From positions 1,612,001-1,676,000 of the forward strand of contig NZ_CP143545.1 of the NCBI RefSeq assembly GCF_046237625.1: a DNA stretch of 64,000 nucleotides, read 5' to 3'. Source of the DNA: Paraperibacillus esterisolvens. Lineage in GTDB: Bacteria; Bacillota; Bacilli; Bacillales; DSM-1321. Below the pieces are notes generated by a model, which saw nothing but the letters and a program-made list of their open reading frames with translations, had not been told where the DNA came from and did no database searches. A program made the translations under genes and the position numbers. Of the stretch, positions 16,819 through 25,146 are shown piece by piece (within the stretch, counting starts at the first letter, position 1; every line of letters begins with the position of its first letter).

Positions 16819-16952
16819 TCTGCAAAACCTGCCTTTCACCTTCATTCCTAATAGACTTTCCGCAATTGCCCCTTATCCATACATCATCTTTTTGGGAAAT
16901 AAGCCGTGGCAATCCTGAATATCATGAGCAGCACAGTGTTAAAGGCGGGGAA

Positions 16953-16971
16953 ATGGGGGACAGTCCCCCAT
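16953..16971. promoter_or_regulatory. Perfect palindromic hairpin in the formate dehydrogenase leader
   Basis: ATGGGGGA-CAG-TCCCCCAT is an 8-bp perfect stem with a 3-base loop, 81 bases before the GTG start. Ten bases downstream comes TTATTTTTTTT. It could be an attenuator, a protein site or a dispersed short palindrome. No function is shown. Confidence 0.5.
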
Positions 16972-17051
16972 CTGTGATTATTTTTTTTGAGGAGTTGGGA
17001 ATACTAGGGGAAACGCTTGGAAGGGCGGAGATTTGTTGGGAGGTAATGAAA

Positions 17052-20033
17052 GTGTCTGATGATTTGTTTTCGATCAGGATAAATGATAAGGAGTTTGAGG
17101 CGGAGCCTGGCCAGTCGGTTTTACAGGCTGCACAGGCGAATGGTTTGTATATCCCGAGCATTTGTTACCATCCGAATCTTGGGACGATCCAGACGTGTGA
17201 TACATGTTTTGTCGAGGTGGATGGGAAGCTTGTGCGTTCCTGTGCGACCAAGGTTCAGCCGGGAATGACGGTGGATACGCTGTCACAGCCGGTCATGGAC
17301 GCCCAATATGAGGCCATGTCGAGGATTCTTGAAAATCATGAACTGTATTGTACGGTCTGTGACAACAATAACGGAAATTGTACGGTACATAATACTGCCG
17401 AGTATCTTGAAATTGAGCACCAGAAATATGAATTTAAGGCAAAGCCTTATCCTCCGGATAATTCCAATCCTTTTTACAGGTATGAGCCGGATCAGTGCAT
17501 CCTCTGCGGAAGATGTGTCGAGGCCTGCCAAGATCTCCAGGTGAACGAAACACTCACAATTGACTGGAGCAGGGAGAGGCCTAGGGTCATCTGGGATAAT
17601 GATGTGCCGATAGATGAATCGTCCTGCGTTTCCTGCGGCCATTGCGTCACTGTCTGCCCCTGCAATGCCTTGATGGAAAAGTCCATGCTTGGTGAAGCGG
17701 GGTTCCTGACCAAGCTTCCTGCCCCGATCCTTGAACCGATGATTGACTTAATCAAGGAAGTGGAGCCCGGCTATAAAGAAATCTTCGCCATATCCGAGGT
17801 GGAGGCAGCCATGAGGACGGCCAGGATACAGCGCACCAAGACGGTCTGCACGTATTGCGGAGTGGGCTGCAGCTTTGAAATCTGGACTAAAGACCGGAAG
17901 ATACTCAAGATTGAACCTGTTGAGCACGCCCCGGCTAACGGCATCTCTACCTGTGTGAAGGGGAAATGGGGCTGGGATTTTGTAAACAGCGAGGAGCGTC
18001 TGACCACACCGCTCATACGAAAAAATGGGGTATTTGAAGAAGCAACCTGGGATGAAGCGCTGAATTTAATCGCAGGAAAACTTTCGGAAATCAAAGAAGA
18101 GCATGGGGCAGATTCCATAGGTGTGATTGCATCATCCAAGTGTTCAAATGAAGAAAATTATCTCGCACAGAAATTTGCCCGTGCCGTGATCGGCACAAAT
18201 AACGTGGATAATTGTTCCCGCTACTGCCAGTCGCCGGCAACTGCCGGGCTGCTGAGAACGGTCGGCCTGGGCGGCGACTCGGGGACCATCCATGACATCG
18301 AGCGCTCTGATTTAGTATTCGTCATCGGCGCCAATCCGGCTGAATCACATCCTGTTTTAGCTACACGGATAAAACGGGCGCATAAGCTACACGGACAGAA
18401 GCTGATTGTGGCGGACATCCGCGAGCATGAACTGGCACAACGGGCTGATTTCATCCTGCACCCAACACCGAGCTCTGACTTGATCTGGATTTCGGCCTTG
18501 ACCAAATACATCATTGACCAGGGCTGGCATGATGAGAAGTTTTTGGCAGAAAGAGTCTCGGGTGTGGACGACTATATCAAAACACTGGATAAGTTCACTT
18601 TAAGTTATGCCGAAGAAATGACCGGGCTTACACAGGCCGAGCTCATTAAAACGGCTGAAATGATTCATGATGCCGAATCAATGTGCATCCTCTGGGCGAT
18701 GGGAATTACGCAGCACTCAGGGGCGACTGACGCAAGCACAGCGATATCAAACCTTCTTCTGATTACTGGAAATTACGGACGCACCGGTACGGGAGCCTAT
18801 CCGCTGCGCGGTCATAACAATGTGCAGGGAGCCTGCGATTTCGGCACCATGCCTTCCTGGTTCCCAGGATACGAACCGGTTCAGAAGGCAGAAATCCGGG
18901 AGAAATATGAAAAAGCGTGGGGAGTCAATCTTCCAACGGATCCGGGCATGGACAACCACCATATGGTTGAGGCGATTTCAAAAGGGAAACTGAAGGCCCT
19001 TTATCTGTTTGGCGAGGAAATGGCCCTTGTGGATGCCAATTCGAATTATGTGCAGCACAGCTTTGAGGAACTCGATTTCTTCGTTGTCCAGGATATCTTT
19101 TTTTCAAAAACAGCCCAGTATGCAGACGTCGTCCTTCCGGCAGCTCCGAGTCTTGAGAAAGACGGGACCTTCGTCAACACAGAACGCCGGATTCAAAGGT
19201 TTTACAAAGTCTTCGATCCACTTGGAGACAGCAGGCCGGATTGGGAGATATTCGTTGATCTTGCGAACAGGATGGGCGCCGGCTGGAAATACTCACATCC
19301 TTCAGAAATCATGGATGAAGCAGCTAGCCTTGCCGCCATTTTTGCCGGTGTCAGCTACGGGCGCCTGGAAGGATTTAAAAGCCAAGTGTGGCCGGTTCAT
19401 AAAGACGGGACGGATTCTCCGCTTCTATATAAAGAAAAATTTGCTTTTGAGGATGGAAGAGCGAGATTATTCCCGGTTGATTGGACTCCTCCGTTCATGG
19501 CAGGACCCGAGTATGACTTGCATCTGAACAATGGACGCCTGCTCGAGCACTTCCACGAAGGAAATATGACGTACCGGAATGACGGCTTGACACATAAGGT
19601 GCCGGAACCATGGTGTGAAGTGTCTTACCGCCTGGCCAGGGAAAGGGGCATCGGCGACGGATCCCTTGTCAGATTGACCTCCCCGTACGGCGAGGTAGAA
19701 GTCAGAACCATCGTCACCGACCGTGTGAAAGGGCATGAAGTCTACCTGACGATGAACAGCTTTCATGACCGTAAAGCTGTTAACTATTTGACCAGCAGCC
19801 ATCATGACGCTGTCACCCATACACCGGCATATAAGGAAATTGGGGTGAAGATGGAAGTACTAGAAGCAGCGGGTGAGCCTCCGCTTCCGAAGCATAATCA
19901 CCGGTACGGGAATCGCATACCGCAAATCAGCGTAAGGGTGGAAGAAAAATGGCAGCGTCGGGACTTCACACCGATTCAAGAGCTGTTTGGAAACGGAGGT
20001 GAAGAATATGGCCAAAGCGATCAGGCAAATTAA
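17052..20033 (+). CDS. Formate dehydrogenase-like molybdopterin oxidoreductase, catalytic subunit
   Basis: A 993-residue protein, close to Bacillus YjgC/YrhE in length. Domains in order: N-terminal 2Fe-2S ferredoxin (Cys38, 49, 52, 64); a His-Cys3 cluster (His96, Cys100, 103, 110); two 4Fe-4S ferredoxin clusters (Cys149-159 and 192-204); the 4Fe-4S motif of the molybdopterin domain (Cys266, 269, 273, 301); the bis-MGD catalytic domain; and a C-terminal dinucleotide-binding domain. The active-site ligand is Cys392 in CSRYCQSP, where Escherichia coli FdhF has Sec-His; here Gln follows. I start at GTG 17052 because GGGAGG lies 8 bases upstream; the ATG at 17046 is too close to it. It needs molybdenum cofactor (see mobA). 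Confidence 0.88.
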   Translation: MSDDLFSIRINDKEFEAEPGQSVLQAAQANGLYIPSICYHPNLGTIQTCDTCFVEVDGKLVRSCATKVQPGMTVDTLSQPVMDAQYEAMSRILENHELYCTVCDNNNGNCTVHNTAEYLEIEHQKYEFKAKPYPPDNSNPFYRYEPDQCILCGRCVEACQDLQVNETLTIDWSRERPRVIWDNDVPIDESSCVSCGHCVTVCPCNALMEKSMLGEAGFLTKLPAPILEPMIDLIKEVEPGYKEIFAISEVEAAMRTARIQRTKTVCTYCGVGCSFEIWTKDRKILKIEPVEHAPANGISTCVKGKWGWDFVNSEERLTTPLIRKNGVFEEATWDEALNLIAGKLSEIKEEHGADSIGVIASSKCSNEENYLAQKFARAVIGTNNVDNCSRYCQSPATAGLLRTVGLGGDSGTIHDIERSDLVFVIGANPAESHPVLATRIKRAHKLHGQKLIVADIREHELAQRADFILHPTPSSDLIWISALTKYIIDQGWHDEKFLAERVSGVDDYIKTLDKFTLSYAEEMTGLTQAELIKTAEMIHDAESMCILWAMGITQHSGATDASTAISNLLLITGNYGRTGTGAYPLRGHNNVQGACDFGTMPSWFPGYEPVQKAEIREKYEKAWGVNLPTDPGMDNHHMVEAISKGKLKALYLFGEEMALVDANSNYVQHSFEELDFFVVQDIFFSKTAQYADVVLPAAPSLEKDGTFVNTERRIQRFYKVFDPLGDSRPDWEIFVDLANRMGAGWKYSHPSEIMDEAASLAAIFAGVSYGRLEGFKSQVWPVHKDGTDSPLLYKEKFAFEDGRARLFPVDWTPPFMAGPEYDLHLNNGRLLEHFHEGNMTYRNDGLTHKVPEPWCEVSYRLARERGIGDGSLVRLTSPYGEVEVRTIVTDRVKGHEVYLTMNSFHDRKAVNYLTSSHHDAVTHTPAYKEIGVKMEVLEAAGEPPLPKHNHRYGNRIPQISVRVEEKWQRRDFTPIQELFGNGGEEYGQSDQAN

Positions 20034-20508
20034 CAGAAGCACACCCGATCCCGCAGCAGTGCAGGCAGAAGCCTTCAGTGACATCATGAAGGCTCTTGCA
20101 GAAAATAAGGAGGGTATCCTGTCGGCACTCGGCATAATAAAGGAACTTCAGTCCATCGGTGTATTGGACGCCCTTCATGCCATCCTGGAAAAGCGGACCG
20201 ATGTAGGCGTGATTGCTATGAAGCAGGTTAACCAGCCGGGCATGCATAATACTATCAAGAATGCGATCTTCCTGTTCAATTTCATGGGAACGCTAAAACC
20301 CGGCCAACTTCAGACTGTGCTCGGCGGCGTCACCAAAGGGCTCGAACGGATGGGAGAAAGCATTGACTCCCATGAACAGCACAGCCTGTGGAAGCTGGGG
20401 AAATCCATGAGGGATCCTGAAATCAAGACAGCAATGACTTCAATGGTGGAATTCCTGCACGGGATGGGCGAATCATTTACTGAGCACCCCAACCAGGATC
20501 TTCATTAA
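20008..20508 (+). CDS. DUF1641 protein (YjgD-like), formate dehydrogenase partner
   Basis: A 166-residue, mostly helical protein of the DUF1641 family, which in Bacillus sits directly behind the formate dehydrogenase-like subunit. The start overlaps the end of the upstream gene by 26 bases and has GGAGGTG 6 bases before the ATG, indicating translational coupling. Typical glycine-rich helix segments include TLKPGQLQTVLGGVTKGLER and MVEFLHGMGESF. It probably helps assemble or anchor the dehydrogenase. No cofactor motif is visible, so the exact role is open. Confidence 0.8.
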   Translation: MAKAIRQINRSTPDPAAVQAEAFSDIMKALAENKEGILSALGIIKELQSIGVLDALHAILEKRTDVGVIAMKQVNQPGMHNTIKNAIFLFNFMGTLKPGQLQTVLGGVTKGLERMGESIDSHEQHSLWKLGKSMRDPEIKTAMTSMVEFLHGMGESFTEHPNQDLH

Positions 20509-20525
20509 GGACGGAGGTTATAACT

Positions 20526-20765
20526 TTGGAAGAAACAGGGGTAATCAAAATTAAGGGCAGCCTGACAAGTGAAGACAGGGAAGAGATCGTTCATGCCTTA
20601 AATGATGTCTGGGGTGTGCTCCGGGCAGATGTGAATTTGGAAAGCGGAGAAGCCAGAATCGGCTATGATAAAAACGCGGCTTCCTTCCTCGATTTTCAGC
20701 AGGCAGTCAGAGAATGCGGGTATGACATCCTTACCCAGGATGAGAACCTGCCCTTTAAGGAATAG
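20526..20765 (+). CDS. HMA-like small protein lacking the metal-binding CxxC
   Basis: A 79-residue protein with a ferredoxin-like beta-alpha-beta pattern (VIKIKGSLTSEDREEIVHAL, then VLRADVNLESGEARIGYDK and the helix FLDFQQAVRECGYDI). The layout matches heavy-metal-associated domains, and the closing ECGYDI is typical of them, but the metal-binding CxxC is absent. The start is TTG with GGAGG 8 bases upstream. Third gene of the formate dehydrogenase operon. It may act in protein contacts rather than metal transfer. Confidence 0.65.
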   Translation: MEETGVIKIKGSLTSEDREEIVHALNDVWGVLRADVNLESGEARIGYDKNAASFLDFQQAVRECGYDILTQDENLPFKE

Positions 20766-20777
20766 GAGGCAGCCGAA

Positions 20778-20909
20778 TTGAAAATATGTGAATTATGCGG
20801 CAGTGAGCAGGAGATGGAACAGGAAGAATTGGAAGAAACCAAGGCCCGGATTCTGCATGTTTGTGAAAACTGTCAAAATGACCGAAGCATAAATTATTTT
20901 GATATATAA
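20778..20909 (+). CDS. 43-aa zinc-ribbon protein, last gene of the formate dehydrogenase operon
   Basis: It starts at TTG behind AGGAGG (7-base spacing) only 12 bases after the HMA-like gene. The protein begins MKICELCGS, then has an acidic linker (EQEMEQEELEETKAR) and a second knuckle HVCENCQND. The two CxxC pairs should form one rubredoxin-like zinc or iron site. It is short enough to be missed by automatic annotation. The terminator follows 23 bases later. Its role in the dehydrogenase system is inferred from position only. Confidence 0.7.
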   Translation: MKICELCGSEQEMEQEELEETKARILHVCENCQNDRSINYFDI

Positions 20910-20932
20910 AATAAGTAATGTTTAATGATCAA

Positions 20933-20964
20933 AAGTACATCACTTAACCGTGGTGTGCTTTTTT
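20933..20964 (+). terminator. Terminator of the formate dehydrogenase operon
   Basis: AAGTACATCAC / GTGGTGTGCTT stem (two G-T pairs), 6-base loop, then TTTT. Confidence 0.8.
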
Positions 20965-21045
20965 GTTGCAGTGAAAAAGGGTTTTGGCAATAATTATCGA
21001 AGAATATAAAGGTGAGAAATACATAAATGTAATGGAGGAAATCAA

Positions 21046-21531
21046 ATGAACTATGAAATCGTAACGCTGCCAGCCTACCGGGCTGCAGGAATGAAATGGG
21101 AGGGAACTTATGCAGAAACCGTTCCCCATTTGAAGAATGTCATCCAGCAGGTTGAGGATCGTGCAGGTGAATTGGAGCATAGAGTGAATCCGTCTATCCA
21201 ATTAGGCTTGTCTTATCATGTAGTAGAAAATGGATTCGCCCATTATGCGGTATACCAAGTGAGTGAGGAGCAGGAGCTGCCAGAAGGGATGCTTGAAATC
21301 AGGATCCCTGAATGGACCTATGTAAAGGCAGTACATAACAAGGGAAATGATATCGAGAAGACTTATACAGACCTGCATCAATGGTTGTTCGATAGTGAAT
21401 ACACGGCCTATCGAGAGCCGGGTGTAGAATACTTCGATCCTTACATGCCCATTAAACATGAATACTGCCCGGTAGAACGCGATCCTGAAGATCCGCATTT
21501 TGATATTTATATACCGGTTGTGAAAAAATAG
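21046..21531 (+). CDS. GyrI-like / AraC effector-binding domain protein
   Basis: A 161-residue stand-alone GyrI-like small-molecule-binding domain. Two beta-alpha-beta repeats are visible: YEIVTLPAYRAAGMKWEGTY at the N-terminus and ILEIRIPEWTYVKAVHNKG-like strands in the middle. The C-terminus, YFDPYMPIKHEYCP through FDIYIPVVKK, is typical of the family. Members bind hydrophobic cations or drugs, or act as small hydrolases. There is no DNA-binding domain here. ATGGAGGAAATC precedes the ATG. It is monocistronic, after the formate dehydrogenase operon terminator. Confidence 0.8.
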   Translation: MNYEIVTLPAYRAAGMKWEGTYAETVPHLKNVIQQVEDRAGELEHRVNPSIQLGLSYHVVENGFAHYAVYQVSEEQELPEGMLEIRIPEWTYVKAVHNKGNDIEKTYTDLHQWLFDSEYTAYREPGVEYFDPYMPIKHEYCPVERDPEDPHFDIYIPVVKK

Positions 21532-21596
21532 GCTCTTTTCTAAACGATTGTTGTTTTTCTGAAGAATTCTGTGAGGAAATTTAATTATTAAACATA

Positions 21597-21900
21597 ATTG
21601 GAGCGGGAAGGCGCGAGACTACTGATCCAGACTCCATGACTTTGACCCTCGAGTCATAAGTCAAGCAGTCCACAGGAAGAAGACCGCATCCTATGGTCTG
21701 CTCGCCTTATGCAAGGCTTTCGCATAAGTGCGACTAAGCTTCTGTCGCAGCAGCAATGAGCTTTTAATACCAGTGAATTTAGCAGTCACCGTTCTCCGCA
21801 TTTCAATGCGGAAGCTGCGGGATAGGTGAGATCCCACAGGCAAAGCCTGGGAGGCTCACTGCGCGGCCGCTAAAAGCGAGTGCCTGGAGCGGAAATCAAT
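21597..21900 (+). repeat. Structured intergenic repeat, apparently with an inserted hairpin-rich segment
   Basis: The outer parts (AATTGGAGCGGGAAGGCGCG at the left, GAGTGCCTGGAGCGGAAATC at the right, with GGGAGGCTCACTGCGC before it) match a dispersed intergenic repeat I know from Bacillus genomes. Between them lie successive hairpins: ATGACT/AGTCAT (about 21637-21658), CTTATGC/GCATAAG (21706-21728), TGCGAC/GTCGCA (21729-21749) and CCGCATT/AATGCGG (21796-21811). No open frame spans it. It may be transcribed as a structured RNA. Confidence 0.6.
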
Positions 21901-21972
21901 ACTCATGATCAAAAGCAGCAATATATTCAAAAACAGCCAAAAACTTATATAAGCAATGAGCCAGCTTATGAA

Positions 21973-22085
21973 CGGCGAGTAAAGACCCGTATCGGCGAGT
22001 AAATCCTAAGATCGGATAGTAAAATCATCTTCCGGAGAGTAAAAAATTGATTTCGGATAGTAAAGGCTGTGGTTCGGATAGTAAA
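21973..22085 (+). repeat. Six phased short repeats, CGGNNAGTAAA, period 20-21 bp
   Basis: Copies of CGGCGAGTAAA, CGGATAGTAAA or CGGAGAGTAAA begin at 21973, 21993, 22013, 22033, 22054 and 22075. The period equals two helical turns, and the intervening 9-10 bases are not conserved. It lies about 140 bases before the promoter of the S1-domain gene. Confidence 0.8.
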
Positions 22086-22225
22086 AGCCTATATTTGCAC
22101 AATTAAGATAAGGAGAAGAGGAAAATTACATGCTCTTATTCCCTTTGCTTGTAAAAAAAGCATTTATACTAAAGGGTGCGTTAGTTGAAGTCATATATGG
22201 CGGAACCAATCTATAAGCTTCTAAT

Positions 22226-22255
22226 TTGATATTTCAACTATTTCTTTGTTATAAT
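22226..22255 (+). promoter_or_regulatory. Sigma-A promoter of the S1-domain gene
   Basis: TTGATA (22226-22231) and TATAAT (22250-22255) are separated by 18 bases. The gene starts 38 bases downstream. Confidence 0.75.
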
Positions 22256-22292
22256 AAGCTGTTTATAAATATCGAGGAGGCACATTACATTA

Positions 22293-22727
22293 ATGTCAGT
22301 AGAAATAGGAAGTAAGGTTCAAGGCAAAGTAACTGGTATCACTAATTTTGGAGCATTCGTAGAATTACCTGGAGGAACAACAGGTCTTGTGCATATCAGT
22401 GAAGTTGCTGATAGCTATGTTAAAGATGTAAATGATCATTTGAAAATTGGCGATATGGTTGAAGTTAAAGTGTTAAGTGAGAAAGAAGGGAAGGTTGCCT
22501 TATCCATTAAGCAAACCGTAGATAAACCTGAAGGGCAATCTTCTTATAAGCAGCGTCCTCGCCCAGCTCAAGGAAGAGGGAATGATCGTTCTAATGGAAA
22601 CTTTAAACCACGAGAAAGCTTTGAAGATAAAGTGTCTCAATTCTTAAAGAGAAGTGAAGAGAGTTTAACTTCTCTAAAACGCAATACTGAAGGAAAACGA
22701 GGTGGAAGAGGAGGAAGACGTGGTTAA
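22293..22727 (+). CDS. S1 domain RNA-binding protein (YabR/YugI-like)
   Basis: A 144-residue protein. An S1 domain fills residues 1-75 (GSKVQGKVTGITNFGAFVEL, GTTGLVHISEVADSYVKD, KIGDMVEVKVL), very like Bacillus YabR. A basic glycine/arginine-rich tail follows, ending GKRGGRGGRRG, which should add unspecific RNA binding. It probably associates with ribosomes or mRNA. GAGGAGG lies 12 bases before the ATG, a long spacing. YabR usually lies near divIC; here it is isolated, so this may be an extra copy. Codon use is more AT-rich than in the neighbours. Confidence 0.85.
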   Translation: MSVEIGSKVQGKVTGITNFGAFVELPGGTTGLVHISEVADSYVKDVNDHLKIGDMVEVKVLSEKEGKVALSIKQTVDKPEGQSSYKQRPRPAQGRGNDRSNGNFKPRESFEDKVSQFLKRSEESLTSLKRNTEGKRGGRGGRRG

Positions 22728-22855
22728 TTTGCTGTCGTTTTCATTTCTTCATCATATAGGTTAAAGATCAGCCTATAAACTGAATTGCCTTCTTTATTGT
22801 GTTGTTATGATTCTTTATGGTAACTCAGAAATAAGATAGACTTTTATTGTAAAGC

Positions 22856-22945
22856 ATGCCAAAGAATCAAATAATATCAAGAGAATTAGAAATGCCTCAA
22901 GTATTCTTAAAAGACCGTTTAGATAAGAAGAAAGTTCTAGAATAA
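22856..22945 (+). CDS. Possible 29-aa peptide gene
   Basis: A short frame reads MPKNQIISRELEMPQVFLKD then RLDKKKVLE and is followed 13 bases later by a strong terminator. There is no ribosome-binding site. It could be a true small peptide, the remnant of a larger gene, or chance. Confidence 0.2.
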   Translation: MPKNQIISRELEMPQVFLKDRLDKKKVLE

Positions 22946-22957
22946 AGGACTGAATGA

Positions 22958-22997
22958 ACAGGTGTATTACCAACTACGGGTAGTGCACCTGTTTTTT
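22958..22997 (+). terminator. Terminator
   Basis: ACAGGTG...TTACC / GGTAG...CACCTGT stem followed by TTTTTT. It ends the S1-domain transcript or that of the small frame before it. Confidence 0.75.
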
Positions 22998-23304
22998 AAA
23001 ATAAAAGAATTACTCCGGAGTTCTCACGATGAGGTTCCTTTTGATATTGTGAAGGATTACCTTTAAACTGCCATAATAAAAAACCAGAAAAAAGGCATAA
23101 AAAAATAGACAAAAAGTTTGTCTGTCATTTTGGCGGCTTTTTTCTTATTATGCTAACGCGGCAGGTTAGTTTTAAAGAGTGAAACACATTTTATGGGTTT
23201 TAAAATGGGGATTTTATAAGAAGAATTGGGACGGAGGGACGATTATGGAGAATTATGCCCCTCCCAATAATAAGAAATTAACGAGAAGTATTCCTTGATT
23301 ATAT
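22998..23304. other. Intergenic region
   Basis: No gene. It holds a small hairpin AGACAAA/TTTGTCT at about 23107-23123 followed further on by a T run, which might act as a second terminator. Nothing else was seen. Confidence 0.4.
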
Positions 23305-24129
23305 TTATATCCGTTGAAAGTCTCTTAAAGCATCTTTCAGTTTACTAAAAGTTTTACAATTTTTTAAGGTTAATCCCAATTTGACAATTATTTGAGCAAT
23401 TTCAGGACGTATTCCTGTAATTGCAGATTCTATACCTAACAAGCTAAGTGTGTCTACTATGATAAAGAGTTCACTCGCGACATACTCATCAATTGCTGGG
23501 ACACCGGAGACATCGATTATTAATACATTTAATTGAAGTTGACTTGCTTGTCTTATACTTTGTTCTTTAAGTATAGATGCTCGTTCCGTGTCTATATTTC
23601 CTACTAAAGGAAGGACACCAATATCATTTTCTACAAGTGGAATTACCGGAACACTGATTTCCAGAATTTTTGCCCTATGTTCAGCAACTAAACGATCATG
23701 GAAAATTTTATATTGTTCTGTGAATATTATTATGACTTCATCGAAAGTTTGGTTAATGATAATACAGGCATTATTAAACTCTTTTATAGTGAGAGATGGA
23801 AATTCTAAAGCATATAGTTCAACTCGTTTTAAAAAAATGGTTCGAAAGACTTTGAAGTGGTTGATAACTTCAGAAATCGGAGTATTAGATGTAGCTCTGT
23901 TTCTTCCTATCTGTTCCGCCCAATTTATAACAGTTCCCATTCCAATCAATCTATCTGCTATTACTGTGATAAAATCTTGATTGTTCTGAAACAATTCTTG
24001 AGTCTGAGTCTCAGATGCATCTTTAGAGTAAATGGAATCTTCAATTTTTCTGGAACTGAGCCATTCTAAAGTCATATCTTTAGCTGAAAGCTTTATGTAA
24101 TCATAAAGCTTTTCCTTGAAATTCACCAT
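23305..24129 (-). CDS. RsbR-type stressosome protein with altered phosphorylation sites
   Basis: A 274-residue RsbR paralog: an N-terminal non-heme globin-like helical sensor domain (about 1-140), a linker helix, and a C-terminal STAS domain (about 160-270; DVSGVPAIDEYVASEL and GIRPEIAQIIVKLGL). RsbR proteins build the stressosome with RsbS and RsbT and feed sigma-B. The two threonines phosphorylated in RsbRA (in VDT and AQT contexts) are Glu215 and Ile247 here. AAGGGAG precedes the ATG. It is encoded alone, without rsbS or rsbT. A role in stress sensing is inferred from the family. Confidence 0.85.
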   Translation of the reverse strand: MVNFKEKLYDYIKLSAKDMTLEWLSSRKIEDSIYSKDASETQTQELFQNNQDFITVIADRLIGMGTVINWAEQIGRNRATSNTPISEVINHFKVFRTIFLKRVELYALEFPSLTIKEFNNACIIINQTFDEVIIIFTEQYKIFHDRLVAEHRAKILEISVPVIPLVENDIGVLPLVGNIDTERASILKEQSIRQASQLQLNVLIIDVSGVPAIDEYVASELFIIVDTLSLLGIESAITGIRPEIAQIIVKLGLTLKNCKTFSKLKDALRDFQRI

Positions 24130-24324
24130 ATTTACTCCCTTGGTACTTTTTTAAGACTATCATACATCATTTATTCAAATAAAAAAAATCATAATACTTA
24201 GGAAACATAAATAAAGACCTGCTTCCGCTTAGCAGAAACAGACAATTAATATAAGTTTTTTACATATTGAGGTCCAAATTAAGGGAGTTAATCTATTAGT
24301 TAAATAGAAAAAGGAGGATAACTC

Positions 24325-25115
24325 ATGGAAAACAAGCGATCTATCATTATCACAGGCGGGGCCAGCGGGATCGGCCGTGCGGCTGCTTTAAAATTTGCTT
24401 CTAAAGGAGATTCGGTGACGGCAGGGGATTTTAATGAGGAGCTTGGTGAAGAAACAGTTGATCTGATTAAATCAAAGGGCGGAGACGCTATTTTTGTAAA
24501 AACAAATGTTTCTATCTATGAGGAGGTAGAAGCACATGTTGAAAAAGCTGCCGAGGTTTTTGGCAAAGTAGATGTGATGTTCAATAATACAGGTATCGGA
24601 CGAATCACACCGGTCCTGGATCAGAACCTTGAGGATTACCACAGTGTCATTAATGTGAATCAGCATGGAGTCGCACACGGAATCATCGCGGCTGGCAAAA
24701 AAATGCGCGAATTGAAGACCGAAGGAGTCATCATCAATACCGCCTCTGTCTTTGGCTGCCTGGCTTCTCCTGGAATCCAATGAGCAGATGCTGCAGCAAG
24801 GCACTGGAGGTGCCATCTTCAATTGCGGTTCCATCTACAGCTTTGCCGGCAAAAGAGGCGTCACTGCCCATCTTCAGCAAAAGGCGGGGTGGATTACACA
24901 GTCCCCTGGCATTGATTATGCGAAAGACGCCCATCAGTGTGAACGAGGGGAGAGGACCTGGGCTGCCAAGAAACAACTGATCAGCCTTCACCTTATGGGC
25001 CGCTTGCAGGGCAGAGGAAGTGGCAAAAGCTGTCCTGTTCCTCTCAAGCAAAGATGCATCATTCGTTACAGGCACTACACTTCTGATAGACGGCGGCTGT
25101 CCAGCTCAATACTGA
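24325..25115 (+). pseudogene. Chimeric, frameshifted short-chain dehydrogenase
   Basis: The first 150 codons are a normal SDR start: TGGASGIGRAAALKF (cofactor motif), DVMFNNTGIGRITP, then INTASVFGCLASPGI, after which the frame stops at TGA 24781. From about 24770 a second SDR-like stretch repeats the strand-5 region (MLQQGTGGAIFNCGSIYSFA) and continues through several frames to AKAVLFLSSKDASFVTG and LLIDGGCPAQY with TGA at 25113. It appears that the front of one SDR gene was joined to the back of another, with further frameshifts. The catalytic YxxxK is not intact in any single frame. Confidence 0.75.
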
Positions 25116-25117
25116 GG

Positions 25118-25146
25118 AAGGAGACGGTCCTGAGTGGTCTCCTTTT
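25118..25146. terminator. Bidirectional terminator between the SDR pseudogene and mobA
   Basis: AAGGAGAC / GTCTCCTT stem, 11-base loop, TTTT on the plus strand and an A/T-rich flank on the minus strand. Confidence 0.75.
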
